Shown: positions 18,553-27,456, numbered from the stretch's first letter. The stretch: 64,000 nt of DNA from Citrobacter rodentium NBRC 105723 = DSM 16636 (GCF_021278985.1 NZ_CP082833.1:5208001-5272000), one strand, 5' to 3'. A program made the numbers and translations. Notes: generated by a model from the sequence alone, not told the origin.

Positions 18553-18921
18553 TTATGATTCCCACCTAAAAATTGGCATAGTGGCAAGCTTTGCTGGATA
18601 TCCGTTAACTGAGCCATAGATATCTAAATCAATAATAGTAAGGGACATGTTTCGTTTTAATACTTTGTTAAACTGAGCAATAGTAGTATCGGGTACGTAT
18701 GAAGCAGAGCCCATTATACGAACTCCTGATGCATACCCTGAACTTATGGCCTTTTCACATTCAGGATTATTATTCCAGGTAAACGAAATTCGACTTTCAT
18801 CAATATTTACACAGGCTGAAGGAGCAACATTTGGAATCCAGGAAGATGCTCCCCCTCCGGCAAATGAATAGAAGCTAATTGTCATAATCGCAAAACCAAT
18901 GAATTTTCCTATAAGTTTCAT
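18553..18921 (-). CDS. Small secreted protein of unknown function
   Basis: A 122-residue protein with a clear Sec signal peptide (MKLIGKFIGFAIMTISFYSF, cleavage after SFA) and a mature part of about 101 residues that begins GGGASSWIPN. Two cysteines, in SACVNID and NPECEKA, are placed to form one disulphide. The mature protein looks like a compact beta-rich domain; size and single disulphide recall B subunits of AB5 toxins, but I see no sequence match and do not claim one. Low GC, island location beside effectors and an export system suggest a host- or niche-related accessory role. Confidence 0.6.
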   Translation of the reverse strand: MKLIGKFIGFAIMTISFYSFAGGGASSWIPNVAPSACVNIDESRISFTWNNNPECEKAISSGYASGVRIMGSASYVPDTTIAQFNKVLKRNMSLTIIDLDIYGSVNGYPAKLATMPIFRWES

Positions 18922-19254
18922 ATATGCAACCTCGTTTATGTATATGACAGCAAGATCTGCTGAATATCTGTTTTTACGCTGATGGTTCTAATATACTAAA
19001 ATATATTAATAATCAATCAAATAAGTGCCCCTGGCAGCTAATTATCTGCGCAATTAGACGGATTTTTGTTTTAGCTCTCCTCAAATAGCACCGTTACGCA
19101 ACCCCTTATTGCATGACTAACGTATAAAAAATAAAGTTTGGTACATTATTTCTCAGGTAATCACCCCAATATATACTGAATCATGGCTACCGCACTCATT
19201 TCAACTTTAAATGAGTAGGTAATTACGACTAAAATCATTTTCAATGAGAGGCAT

Positions 19255-19398
19255 ATGATTACCCTTGAATCAAAAATACCCGTTGCATATATTCAACATG
19301 ACTTCCACACAAAAAAAAAGACGCAAAACGATAAATTTCAGACAATAAAAGATAAATTACTCATAATGGTATTGCTCTGCCGTCGCAAAGAAGATTGA
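19255..19398 (+). CDS. Possible 47-residue basic small protein
   Basis: Frame starting MITLESKIPVAYIQHDFHTK and ending LLCRRKED, with GAGAGG five bases ahead of the ATG at 19255. Lys-rich middle, one hydrophobic patch. No family recognised. It could be a genuine small gene or the 5' stump of a decayed effector; the ribosome site is the only positive evidence. The rest of 18922-19924 is AT-rich and shows nothing else I can support. Confidence 0.25.
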   Translation: MITLESKIPVAYIQHDFHTKKKTQNDKFQTIKDKLLIMVLLCRRKED

Positions 19399-19924
19399 TG
19401 AGAAGAACATAGTGTTCCTGGGATAGGTAACCACTCCAGTCTACAGTGATAACACATAACGATAACTTGCAGATCAGCATTGATATAATGTGTTTAAAAG
19501 CCCGCGGTATATCCTCTGAAGTTATTCATTCCCCAGCAGACGATCAACACGTTTAATATTATTTTAACCTGAGCCAGTCCCTGTAAAAACGTCCTATGCT
19601 TATCAGAGTAACCGATGCGCTGTTAAATAAGGTAATTGTCGCATCAATCAAGCCATTTTGTCGCTACTATGAAATAGAGCGAAGGCGATTCAGAAAAAAA
19701 TTCTGGCATACTTTACGTGTAGGCATAACAGTGATCTCATTGAATTTGTCGAAGAATCAGTAGATCACATCACGCTATGCCTTTCTCATTTTTCTGGGGT
19801 TTCCTCAGTCCCAAGGAGTTCCCTCTCCGGAGTCACTGAGTGCGAAGGTTGAGGATGCTGTCTAAAGCTGTAGTCAATGTGTTCAGGGTATCCTATAAGG
19901 TGGTTGAAATGGTTTTTCCGGCGT

Positions 19925-20083
19925 TTAGTTTGGCTTCGTGGCTTCCATCGATACGGTCTGTTTCCTTAATTGCTGAAGCTCTGTGGCCTTTTCAGAAAGT
20001 TCCGCTAAAAGCCTCCCATCATCAGCTTTAAGACGCTCAACTTCAGAATTCAGAAGTTCCTTCTCCCCTTCTTGTTTTGTCAT
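19925..20083 (-). CDS. Possible 52-residue coiled-coil frame beside the IS3 relic
   Basis: Frame MTKQEGEKELLNSEVERLKA followed by DDGRLLAELSEKATELQQLR, a heptad-like Leu/Glu/Lys pattern, ending KPN. It reads leftward and starts 5 bases from the IS3 relic edge, so its promoter side has been replaced. Probably the N-terminal stump of an older gene cut by the insertion. Product unknown. Confidence 0.3.
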   Translation of the reverse strand: MTKQEGEKELLNSEVERLKADDGRLLAELSEKATELQQLRKQTVSMEATKPN

Positions 20084-20087
20084 TTTT

Positions 20088-20987
20088 TAGTGGTCAACTA
20101 AAACTGGCCACCATGTTAGAGTTTTTCCAGTATCGGTATTCCGATTCGTTTGGGGGTAACCCACCGTTATATTCATGCGGTCTGAGCGCACTGTAATACC
20201 CAACGATATAGTTCGTTATGGCGTGGGCTGCATCGCTGAATTTTATGTAACCCGTCACCGGTACCCATTCATTCTTCAGGCTCCTGAAGAAGCGCTCCAT
20301 CGCGCTGTTATCCCGGCGGTTTCCACGTCGACTCATACTCTGTTTGATTCGGTTCCGTCACAGTAACTGCCTGAACTGTCTGCTTGTGTTATGGCTCCCC
20401 TGGACGCTATGGAACATCACTCCAACGGGCTTACCGCGCGTTTCCCATGCCATTTCCAGCGCCTTCATGGTGCGTCTGCTGTCCGGCGAGAACGACATTG
20501 CCCAGCCCACTGCTTTTCTTGCGAATAAGTCGAGAACAACGGCGAGGTACGCCCGGCGCTTACCTGTCCAGATACCGGTCACATCACCGCACCCCACCTG
20601 GTCTGGCTCTGTCACTGCGAACTGCCGCTCAGGGTGTTTCGGGATTGCGACGTGCTCATAGCCACCACGTTTATACCGATGAGCCGGCTGCTGACAACTG
20701 ACCAGCCCCGGTTCTTTCATTAGCCTGCCAGCAAGCCAGCGCCCCATCTTTTTGGTGTTTTTCCCTGTCGCTCATCACGCAACTGCTTCATCTATCGCGT
20801 CAATGTGGAAAGGCCGGTATCCATAGCACTGGCTGCATCTGCAACGGTGTAGTTCTGGTCAAGGACCAGTTGAGCGGATTCGCGTTTAAATTCTGCGCTG
20901 AAATTTCTTCTTTTCACTGGAGCACCTGTAATGTTCTGAGGTGAGCATATCACCTCTGTTCAGGTGGCCAAATTCAGTGCGCCACTA
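20088..20987 (-). mobile_element. IS3-family insertion sequence relic, internally deleted
   Basis: About 900 bp between imperfect 25-bp inverted ends (TAGTGG...TGGCCACC at both edges). On the minus strand orfA starts GTG at 20917 (KRRNFSAEFKRESAQLVLDQ), then is lost after about 40 codons; orfB resumes at 20747 with LVSCQQPAHRYKRGG, DVTGIWTGKR and AYLAVVLDLFARKAVGW and ends at 20094 with LRPHEYNGGLPPNESEYRYW. orfB has an in-frame TGA at 20358-20360 where relatives have Trp (QLL-stop-RNRIKQSMSRRG). Complete relatives are about 1.2-1.3 kb, so roughly 300 bp is missing. Non-functional. Confidence 0.85.
20094..20747 (-). pseudogene. IS3-family transposase OrfB, truncated with internal stop
   Basis: Remaining integrase-core (DDE) part of OrfB. 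The first catalytic Asp block is present (CGDVTGIW), the second is altered (VMFHSVQGSHN, where relatives have HSDQGSHY, so the second Asp is Val), and the Glu block region reads RRDNSAMERFFRSLKNEW. An in-frame TGA at 20358 splits it. Loss of the second catalytic Asp alone would abolish activity. Confidence 0.8.
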
Positions 20988-21008
20988 CAACTTGGGAAGA
21001 GTTTGAAA

Positions 21009-21081
21009 TGGTGCCGATAACAGGAGTCGAACCTACGACCGTCGTATTACCAATTATAAGTCAAACCATTACACCATCAAC
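21009..21081 (-). pseudogene. Decayed partial copy of tRNA-Thr (thrW), attachment-site remnant
   Basis: The 46 bases at its 3' end, including the CCA, match the intact thrW at 24698-24743 in 42 positions and lie in the same orientation. The T arm and acceptor stem can still pair, the acceptor mostly through G-U pairs, and the loop would present GGT as anticodon, but the anticodon stem does not pair. It reads as a direct repeat made by integration into the thrW 3' end, now drifting. The gap 21082-21583 is very AT-rich and holds no gene, probably only nleA upstream control DNA. Confidence 0.7.
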
Positions 21082-21583
21082 ACAGCGCTCACACACCTCA
21101 CTACCTAAAAACATGTAAAGCTTTATCAGCCGTTGCGCAGCAGTATGCGTCTCGACTTTGTCCCACATTTGTATTAAGAATTACATAGCAAAAGAGAAGA
21201 TAAACAATAATATTTATAGATCTTAAAACAAAAAACAATTAATCCACACAACCAATCCAAATAACGCAGACAATATAAAACATCACCAAATACAATTAAT
21301 TGATGTGCTTGATATCACACAATAAATTAAAAAAACATAAATACATAATTAAAACTCAAAACAACAACCATTTCATACATTACAAAAAGAATAAAAATAC
21401 TTAATATTCAATAAAAATACATTAATAATTAGCACATTAGCCTAATAAGTAATTTTTGAGACAACGATCACATTAATTAAAAATTTAAACGGCTATACAT
21501 AAAATGTCTACATTGAATATGTGACACTGATAATATCAATGGATTGATATTATTAATGGATATAAACTATGTAAGGATTTATT

Positions 21584-22876
21584 ATGAACATTCAACCGAA
21601 CATACATTCCGGAATCACCACACAGAATAATCAACAACATCATCACGCAGAACAAGTGCCTGTCTCTAGCTCAATACCGCGATCAGATTTACCTCCAAAT
21701 TGCGAAGCTGGATTTGTTGTGCATATTCCAGAGGATATACAGCAACATGTACCGGAATGTGGTGAAACAACGGCTCTATTAAGCTTGATAAAAGATGAAG
21801 GCCTGCTCTCAGGACTAGATAAATATCTTGCTCCTCACCTTGAAGAAGGCTCCCTTGGGAAAAAAGCATTGGATACGTTTGGTTTATTCAATGTTACTCA
21901 AATGGCATTAGAGATACCCAGTTCCGTTCCAGGCATATCTGGTAAATATGGTGTTCAGATGAACATTGTAAAACCAGACATACATCCAACAACCGGGAAC
22001 TATTTTTTACAGCTATTTCCTCTGCATGACGAAATAGGTTTTAACTTCAAAGATCTTCCTGGCCCATTAAAAAATGCATTAACCAACAGCAGTATATCGG
22101 CTACTGCATCGACTGTAGCCCCCACACCAAACGACCCAATGCCATGGTTTGGATTAACTGCTCAAGTGGTTCGTAATCATGGTGTAGAACTTCCTATAGT
22201 CAAAACCGAAAATGGATGGAAGCTTGTAGGGGAAACACCTCTTACTCCAGATGGCCCCAAAGCCAATTATACGGAAGAATGGGTTATCAGGCCGGGAGAA
22301 GCAGATTTTAAATATGGAACATCGCCATTACAGGCAACTCTTGGACTGGAGTTTGGTGCGCATTTTAAGTGGGATTTAGATAATCCTAATACCAAATATG
22401 CCATCCTTACCAATGCTGCCGCAAATGCTATTGGTGCTGCTGGAGGGTTTGCGGTATCCAAAGTCCCCGGCATAGATCCAATGCTGTCCCCTCATGTCGG
22501 TGCAATGCTTGGGCAAGCAGCGGGGCATGCCGTACAATGTAATACCCCCGGATTAAAGCCAGACACTATTTTATGGTGGGCAGGCGCGACATTTGGAGCT
22601 GCTGATTTAAATAAAGCCGAATTTGATAAAGTGCGGTTCACTGACTACCCTCGTATATGGTTCCATGCACGGGAAGGAGCTTTATTCCCAAATAAGCAAG
22701 ACATTGCCCGTGTAACAGGCGCAGACATAAAAGCTATGGAAGAAGGCGTACCCGTTGGACATCAACATCCAAAACCGGAGGATGTGGTCATCGATATCGA
22801 AGGTGGCAATTCACCACATCATAATCCATCAAATTATGTTGACACCTTTGAAATAATCCAAGAAACAAGGGTCTAA
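21584..22876 (+). CDS. nleA: Type III secreted effector NleA (EspI)
   Basis: A 430-residue effector delivered by the LEE type III system into host cells. The known family role is binding Sec24 and blocking COPII vesicle budding, which weakens ER export and tight junctions. Recognised from the start MNIQPNIHSGITTQNN, GLLSGLDKYLAPHLEEGSLG, EIPSSVPGISGKYGVQ, the long near-identical PLTPDGPKANYTEEWVIRPG block and the tail SNYVDTFEIIQETRV. The last residues TRV form the class I PDZ-binding motif of this family. AAGGA at 21573 precedes the ATG. It is about 10 residues shorter than the EHEC protein through the Ser/Thr/Pro linker (residues about 170-190). It sits between the two thrW copies. Confidence 0.93.
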   Translation: MNIQPNIHSGITTQNNQQHHHAEQVPVSSSIPRSDLPPNCEAGFVVHIPEDIQQHVPECGETTALLSLIKDEGLLSGLDKYLAPHLEEGSLGKKALDTFGLFNVTQMALEIPSSVPGISGKYGVQMNIVKPDIHPTTGNYFLQLFPLHDEIGFNFKDLPGPLKNALTNSSISATASTVAPTPNDPMPWFGLTAQVVRNHGVELPIVKTENGWKLVGETPLTPDGPKANYTEEWVIRPGEADFKYGTSPLQATLGLEFGAHFKWDLDNPNTKYAILTNAAANAIGAAGGFAVSKVPGIDPMLSPHVGAMLGQAAGHAVQCNTPGLKPDTILWWAGATFGAADLNKAEFDKVRFTDYPRIWFHAREGALFPNKQDIARVTGADIKAMEEGVPVGHQHPKPEDVVIDIEGGNSPHHNPSNYVDTFEIIQETRV

Positions 22877-22900
22877 GTTTTAACTTATTCATTTAAAAAT

Positions 22901-22926
22901 AATAGCTGAAATGGATGGCAGCTATT
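22901..22926 (+). terminator. Possible terminator of nleA
   Basis: 8-bp stem AATAGCTG/CAGCTATT with a 10-base loop, 25 bases after the nleA stop; the downstream T-run is weak. Confidence 0.35.
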
Positions 22927-23219
22927 CTTGCCAAGAACAACTAAGGGTATTTATTATCATCTTAAATATTTAATTTAAACAAGTTACCTCTGCTATTGCA
23001 AGACCACGACACACTATAGTCTGTTTATCTCCCATACATGCACAACATTAATATTCAAAATAGTAAAACAAGTAAAAACCAGACTTATTGTTATGATTTC
23101 ACAATACAAATAACACAAGTCCGCAGTATAATATGAAACCATATCATTATGGACTCATAATCTAGCATAAAAAGCAAACCAATAAAACTCTGTAATTAAT
23201 TCTAAATAAGGAGGTTGTA

Positions 23220-24095
23220 ATGTTTAGTATAAAAGGATACCTACCAATAAGTGCAAGCGTATCAGTTCCTGCAGAAAACCATAGCAATACTTTAGGTATT
23301 CTTGGCAAAAGGACAATAGAAACAACACCAGAAAAAAAAGGACTACTCGTATTTTTAGGTGAAAAATCCGTAGGACAACAAACGCTAAACATTATAGGGC
23401 AAAATATTTGCAGAGCTATAACCGGAAAACCATTATATGATTTATTATTTTTGAAAAAAGATACAAGAGATGATTTTCAAGAAAAGAAAATGGAGTATAT
23501 TTACCCTGACATAAATAAAGAACATTTAAAATCCAGCGATCAGGATGTTGCTGTAACTGCAGCAGCGCACATTGTAATAACTGAGATGAATGTTTTATTA
23601 CCCGAAAATCTAACACCGGGTGATTATCGGAAAATATATATACCTGGAATAGGTTTATCTGGACTACCTGTTCTTCAGTGCGGTGATGAAATGTTATCAC
23701 CTTCAAATATAGTAAATAGACTTCATGAAAATAACCTCCATAAAATAAAAGACATCAGATTAACATCCTGTCATTCAGCGGACATTTATGCAAACAAGGA
23801 TTTCTCTCCTGAAGAGATTAAAAAGGCTTTAACTCCTAACTCTGGATGGTTAGCTCGGGCATTATTTGGTGAACAGTGCTCATTAGCAACAAAAGTATAC
23901 AAAGAATTTGAATGTCGTGGCATTGACGTCTCTGTATCTGGCTATAATGGTAAAGGTGTTTTTTATGTTCGAGAACATGGTAAACCGACAACACATTTAC
24001 GCTCCACAACAGTACCAGCAACACCAGATCACACTGTAAGAAGAAGTGATTTCAGAGTTTCCTTGGGAAGGACACAACCAACAGATATTGACTAA
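23220..24095 (+). CDS. Type III effector of the EspS/OspB type
   Basis: A 291-residue protein matching my memory of C. rodentium EspS, the relative of Shigella OspB, a cysteine protease with a Cys/His dyad related to MARTX processing domains. The strand-Cys-helix block IRLTSCHSADIY places a cysteine at residue 184, the position reported for the OspB nucleophile. The place of the dyad His (residue 144) is Ile here, in YIPGIGLSGLP. A strong TAAGGAGGT lies just before the ATG. GC is low, and the gene follows nleA on the same strand after 340 AT-rich bases with no visible gene, so it likely has its own promoter. Identity as EspS is by recollection only; effector status also rests on the neighbour. 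Confidence 0.65.
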   Translation: MFSIKGYLPISASVSVPAENHSNTLGILGKRTIETTPEKKGLLVFLGEKSVGQQTLNIIGQNICRAITGKPLYDLLFLKKDTRDDFQEKKMEYIYPDINKEHLKSSDQDVAVTAAAHIVITEMNVLLPENLTPGDYRKIYIPGIGLSGLPVLQCGDEMLSPSNIVNRLHENNLHKIKDIRLTSCHSADIYANKDFSPEEIKKALTPNSGWLARALFGEQCSLATKVYKEFECRGIDVSVSGYNGKGVFYVREHGKPTTHLRSTTVPATPDHTVRRSDFRVSLGRTQPTDID

Positions 24096-24229
24096 CTAAA
24101 GCCTTATAAGCGTTTTTTAGAAATGACTTTTCTCAGAAACGTTGGTCAAAAGATTACAGAATACGATAAGAACCGTGAGTGTCTCATTCAGACTATCGGT
24201 TCTGTTTCATCAAATGCAACAAACGAATC

Positions 24230-24262
24230 AGAACCATCCGCATGGCGGGTGGTTCTCTATTT
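24230..24262 (+). terminator. Terminator-like hairpin after the espS-like gene
   Basis: Imperfect stem AGAACCATCCGC/GGGTGGTTCT followed by CTATTTT, about 135 bases after the stop and 7 bases before the 38-bp repeat. Confidence 0.55.
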
Positions 24263-24268
24263 TCCGCT

Positions 24269-24306
24269 TGGACTGACCCCGCCCCGGTAGACGATCCTGC
24301 CCTATA
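24269..24306. repeat. Right copy of the 38-bp inverted repeat bounding the island
   Basis: Starts TGGACTGACCCCGCCCC and ends CCTGCCCTATA; exact reverse complement of 9896-9933. Matches stop abruptly at both edges. Core chromosome resumes shortly after, at thrW. Confidence 0.85.
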
Positions 24307-24446
24307 TGATAGGTTGATCATAGTTTCAATTCCACATACCTGAAAAGCGATTTATCCTGTATTTTTGCATTAATGCTAATATTATTTTACCCATTAACTC
24401 TTTTACCTCTCTGCTTATTAACGGGATTCATGATGATGTTACAGGC

Positions 24447-24496
24447 TTGCTAAACTGCTATTCTGGCAATCGATAGCCAGAATAGCAGTTTAGCAA
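24447..24496. repeat. Perfect 21-bp inverted repeat near thrW
   Basis: Arms TTGCTAAACTGCTATTCTGG plus C, and complement, around the 8-base loop AATCGATA; the loop sits in a TGGC-AATCGATA-GCCA context. No T-tract follows. It lies in the 400-base gap between the island edge and thrW, which holds no gene. Confidence 0.8.
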
Positions 24497-24697
24497 TGCG
24501 TACCTATCACAAAAAATCGTTCTGTTATAACTACTAGTGAACATTTTTTCATCAAAGTGAAAACCGACAAAAATGAGCCAGACTGATACTCCTGAAGTTT
24601 ATGATGTACGTTGATGAAATTCACTTACACATACAGTTACACGCAAAGAAGCTTGATTTAAATAAAGGGATTTTTTAACGTAACTGCTTGATTTAGA

Positions 24698-24773
24698 TGG
24701 TGCCGATAATAGGAGTCGAACCTACGACCTTCGCATTACGAATGCGCTGCTCTACCAACTGAGCTATATCGGC
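24698..24773 (-). tRNA. thrW: tRNA-Thr, anticodon CGT
   Basis: 76-base tRNA with encoded CCA: acceptor GCCGATA/TATCGGC, D arm GCTC-AGTTGGTAGA-GC, anticodon arm GCGCA-TTCGTAA-TGCGA (anticodon CGT), T arm GTAGG-TTCGACT-CCTAT. It lies downstream of proA on the same strand as in E. coli, where thrW is an integration hotspot (prophage CP4-6). A decayed copy of its 3' half is at 21009. Confidence 0.97.
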
Positions 24774-24886
24774 CCTGAAAGGACGTATCCACGAACGTGA
24801 ACACGGGGTAGAAGGTTAAAACTAACCGGGCGATGCGTCAATGGCCTTGTGATTCAAACGGCTACTTTTGCATCACCCGGTTTCAA

Positions 24887-26137
24887 TTACGCACGAATGG
24901 TATCATCACCGATGCCGATCCACTTATAGGTGGTCAGCGCTTCCAGCCCCATCGGGCCGCGGGCGTGAAGTTTTTGCGTGCTCACCGCCACTTCCGCGCC
25001 TAGGCCAAACTGCCCGCCGTCGGTAAAACGCGTCGAGGCGTTGACGTAAACGGCTGAAGAATCCACTTCGTTCACAAAGCGGCTGGCGTTGTGAATCGTG
25101 CGCGTCAGGATCGCGTCAGAGTGCTGGGTGCCATGCTCACGGATATGCGCGATAGCATCGTCAATATCCTGAACAATCACCACGTTCAGATCCAGCGACA
25201 GAAATTCATTATCCAGCTCTTCTGGCTGTAGCGGCACGCGTTTAGCTGGTCCCTGCAATATCGGCATCGCAACGTCATCCGCGTGCAGCGTCACGCCGCA
25301 CCCGGCCATCTTTTCGCTGAGCGCCGGCAGGAAACGCCCTGCGATCTCCTGATGCACCAGCAGCGTTTCTACGGTATTACAGGTGCTCGGACGCTGGGTT
25401 TTGGCGTTAACGATGATGTTAAGCGCAGGGGCAATCTCAGCGCTGTCATCGACAAAAATATGACAAACGCCAATCCCGCCGGTAATCACCGGGATGGTCG
25501 ACTGTTCGCGGCACAGCTTGTGCAGCCCGGCGCCGCCGCGCGGGATCAGCATGTCGATATATTTATCCATCCGCAGCATCTCGTTCACCAGCGCGCGGTC
25601 CGGACTTTCGATGGCCTGTACGGCAGCTTCAGGCAAGCCACAGGCTGTTAACGCCTGCTGAATCACGCGCACGGTTGCCGCATTGGTGCGACAGGTCTCT
25701 TTACCCCCGCGCAGAATCGCCGCATTGCCGGTTTTCAGGCACAAAGAGGCGACGTCTACGGTCACGTTAGGGCGCGCTTCGTAAATCACGCCGATTACGC
25801 CCAGCGGTACGCGACGACGCTCCAGACGCAGCCCGCTATCCAGCAGGCCGCCATCCATCACCTGACCGACCGGATCCGCCAGATGGCAAACCTGACGCAC
25901 ATCATCGGCAATCGCCTTCAGACGCGCAGACGTCAGCGCCAGGCGATCGAGCATCGCATCGCTCAGACCATTCTCACGCGCGTCGGCCACGTCCTGCGCG
26001 TTGGCGCGAAGGATAGTATCCGTTTGCGCTTCCAGTTCGTCGGCGATTTTTTCCAGCACGCGATTCTTTTCACGGCTGGAGAGCAGCGCCAGCTTGTACG
26101 ACGCGGCTTTGGCAGCCTTGCCCATTTGTTCCAGCAT
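24887..26137 (-). CDS. proA: Gamma-glutamyl phosphate reductase
   Basis: A 416-residue cytosolic enzyme that reduces gamma-glutamyl phosphate to glutamate-5-semialdehyde with NADPH, second step of proline synthesis. It aligns with E. coli ProA from MLEQMGKAAKAASYKLALLS to TYKWIGIGDDTIRA. The catalytic cysteine lies in QRPSTCNTVETLL, and the aldehyde-dehydrogenase-like nucleotide region includes GVIGVIYEARPNVTVD. It follows proB after 10 bases in the proBA operon and is followed by thrW. Confidence 0.97.
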   Translation of the reverse strand: MLEQMGKAAKAASYKLALLSSREKNRVLEKIADELEAQTDTILRANAQDVADARENGLSDAMLDRLALTSARLKAIADDVRQVCHLADPVGQVMDGGLLDSGLRLERRRVPLGVIGVIYEARPNVTVDVASLCLKTGNAAILRGGKETCRTNAATVRVIQQALTACGLPEAAVQAIESPDRALVNEMLRMDKYIDMLIPRGGAGLHKLCREQSTIPVITGGIGVCHIFVDDSAEIAPALNIIVNAKTQRPSTCNTVETLLVHQEIAGRFLPALSEKMAGCGVTLHADDVAMPILQGPAKRVPLQPEELDNEFLSLDLNVVIVQDIDDAIAHIREHGTQHSDAILTRTIHNASRFVNEVDSSAVYVNASTRFTDGGQFGLGAEVAVSTQKLHARGPMGLEALTTYKWIGIGDDTIRA

Positions 26138-26147
26138 TGTCTGCTCC

Positions 26148-27251
26148 TTAACGGGTAATCATGTCATCACGATGAACGGCAACCGGACCGTATTCGTAGC
26201 CCAGAATCGCGTCAATCTGTTGCGAGTGGTGTCCGGCAATGCGGCGCAGCGCGTCGCTGTTGTAGCGGCTCACGCCGTGGGCGATGTCGCGCCCTTCCAG
26301 ATTGCAGATACGGATCACTTCACCACGCGAGAAGTTGCCTGTCACGCTTTTAATGCCTTTCGGCAGTAATGAGCTGCCGCGCTGCAAAATGGCGGCGGTC
26401 GCCCCTTCGTCGACGGTAATCTCCCCGGCAGGCGGCGCGCCGAAAATCCAGCGCTTGCGGTTCTCCAGCGGAGACGCCTGTGCGTGGAAACGCGTTCCTA
26501 CGGAAATACCGTCCATCACGTCGCCAATCACCCCCGGCCGGCTGCCGGCGGCGATAATGGTGTCGATCCCGGCGCGACAGGCGACATCGGCGGCCTGCAG
26601 CTTGGTGCCCATCCCGCCCGTTCCCAGCCCGGAAACGCTGTCGCCAGCGATGGAGCGCAACGCATCGTCAATGCCGTAGACGTCCTGAATCAGCTCCGCC
26701 TGCGGATTGGTGCGCGGATCGGCGGTAAACAGCCCCTGCTGATCGGTCAGCAGCAGCAGCTTGTCAGCCCCTGCCAGAATCGCCGCCAGCGCGGAAAGGT
26801 TGTCGTTATCGCCAACCTTAATCTCCGCCGTCGCCACCGCGTCGTTCTCGTTAATAACCGGCACGATGTTGTTATCCAGCAGCGCACGCAGCGTATCGCG
26901 CGCGTTAAGGAAGCGTTCACGGTCCTCCATGTCCGCGCGGGTGAGCAGCATCTGCCCGACGTGAATACCGTAAATGGAAAACAGCTGTTCCCACAGTTGA
27001 ATCAAACGGCTCTGCCCTACCGCTGCCAGCAGTTGCTTAGTGGCGATGGTAGCCGGCAGCTCCGGATAACCAAGATGCTCGCGTCCGGCGGCGATCGCGC
27101 CAGAAGTGACGATAACAATACGATGTCCGGCGGCGTGGAGCTGCGCGCACTGACGAACAAGTTCTACGATGTGGGCACGGTTCAGGCGGCGCGATCCGCC
27201 CGTTAGCACACTGGTGCCGAGTTTTACCACCAGCGTCTGGCTGTCACTCAT
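26148..27251 (-). CDS. proB: Glutamate 5-kinase
   Basis: A 367-residue enzyme that phosphorylates glutamate with ATP, the first and proline-inhibited step of proline synthesis. The amino-acid-kinase domain (residues 1-255) shows VVKLGTSVLTGGS, IVIVTSGAIAAGREHLG, INENDAVATAEIKVGDND and SGLGTGGMGTKLQAADVA; a PUA domain occupies about residues 275-355 (GEITVDEGATAAILQRG). First gene of the proBA operon; ProA and ProB work as a channel for the labile acyl phosphate. Confidence 0.97.
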   Translation of the reverse strand: MSDSQTLVVKLGTSVLTGGSRRLNRAHIVELVRQCAQLHAAGHRIVIVTSGAIAAGREHLGYPELPATIATKQLLAAVGQSRLIQLWEQLFSIYGIHVGQMLLTRADMEDRERFLNARDTLRALLDNNIVPVINENDAVATAEIKVGDNDNLSALAAILAGADKLLLLTDQQGLFTADPRTNPQAELIQDVYGIDDALRSIAGDSVSGLGTGGMGTKLQAADVACRAGIDTIIAAGSRPGVIGDVMDGISVGTRFHAQASPLENRKRWIFGAPPAGEITVDEGATAAILQRGSSLLPKGIKSVTGNFSRGEVIRICNLEGRDIAHGVSRYNSDALRRIAGHHSQQIDAILGYEYGPVAVHRDDMITR

Positions 27252-27438
27252 GATTCTCTGCCGTTCAAAATAGGGAAAATGATATCAAACGAACGTTTTA
27301 GCAGGACTGGCTCCGGTTGCCAACCGGCAGCATACAAAGCATCGGTTTTTGTTGCGCAGGATCAGCAAGCGTAGCGGCAGATTTTGACGTTTTTATGACG
27401 GTAATAAAAAAACATTCTTTTTTAAAAACATTCTTACT

Positions 27439-27456
27439 TTGTCATAAAACCTTCAT
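27439..27456 (+). promoter_or_regulatory. Pho box before phoE
   Basis: TTGTCATAAAACCTTCAT matches the PhoB 18-mer consensus (two CTGTCAT half-sites spaced by four bases) in 15 of 18 positions. It lies 80-98 bases before the phoE ATG and predicts induction under phosphate limitation. Confidence 0.65.

Noticed and set aside
21009..21081. A functional second tRNA-Thr with anticodon GGT
   Set aside because: The anticodon stem does not pair and the acceptor relies on several G-U pairs; the strong match to the thrW 3' half is better explained as an attachment-site remnant.
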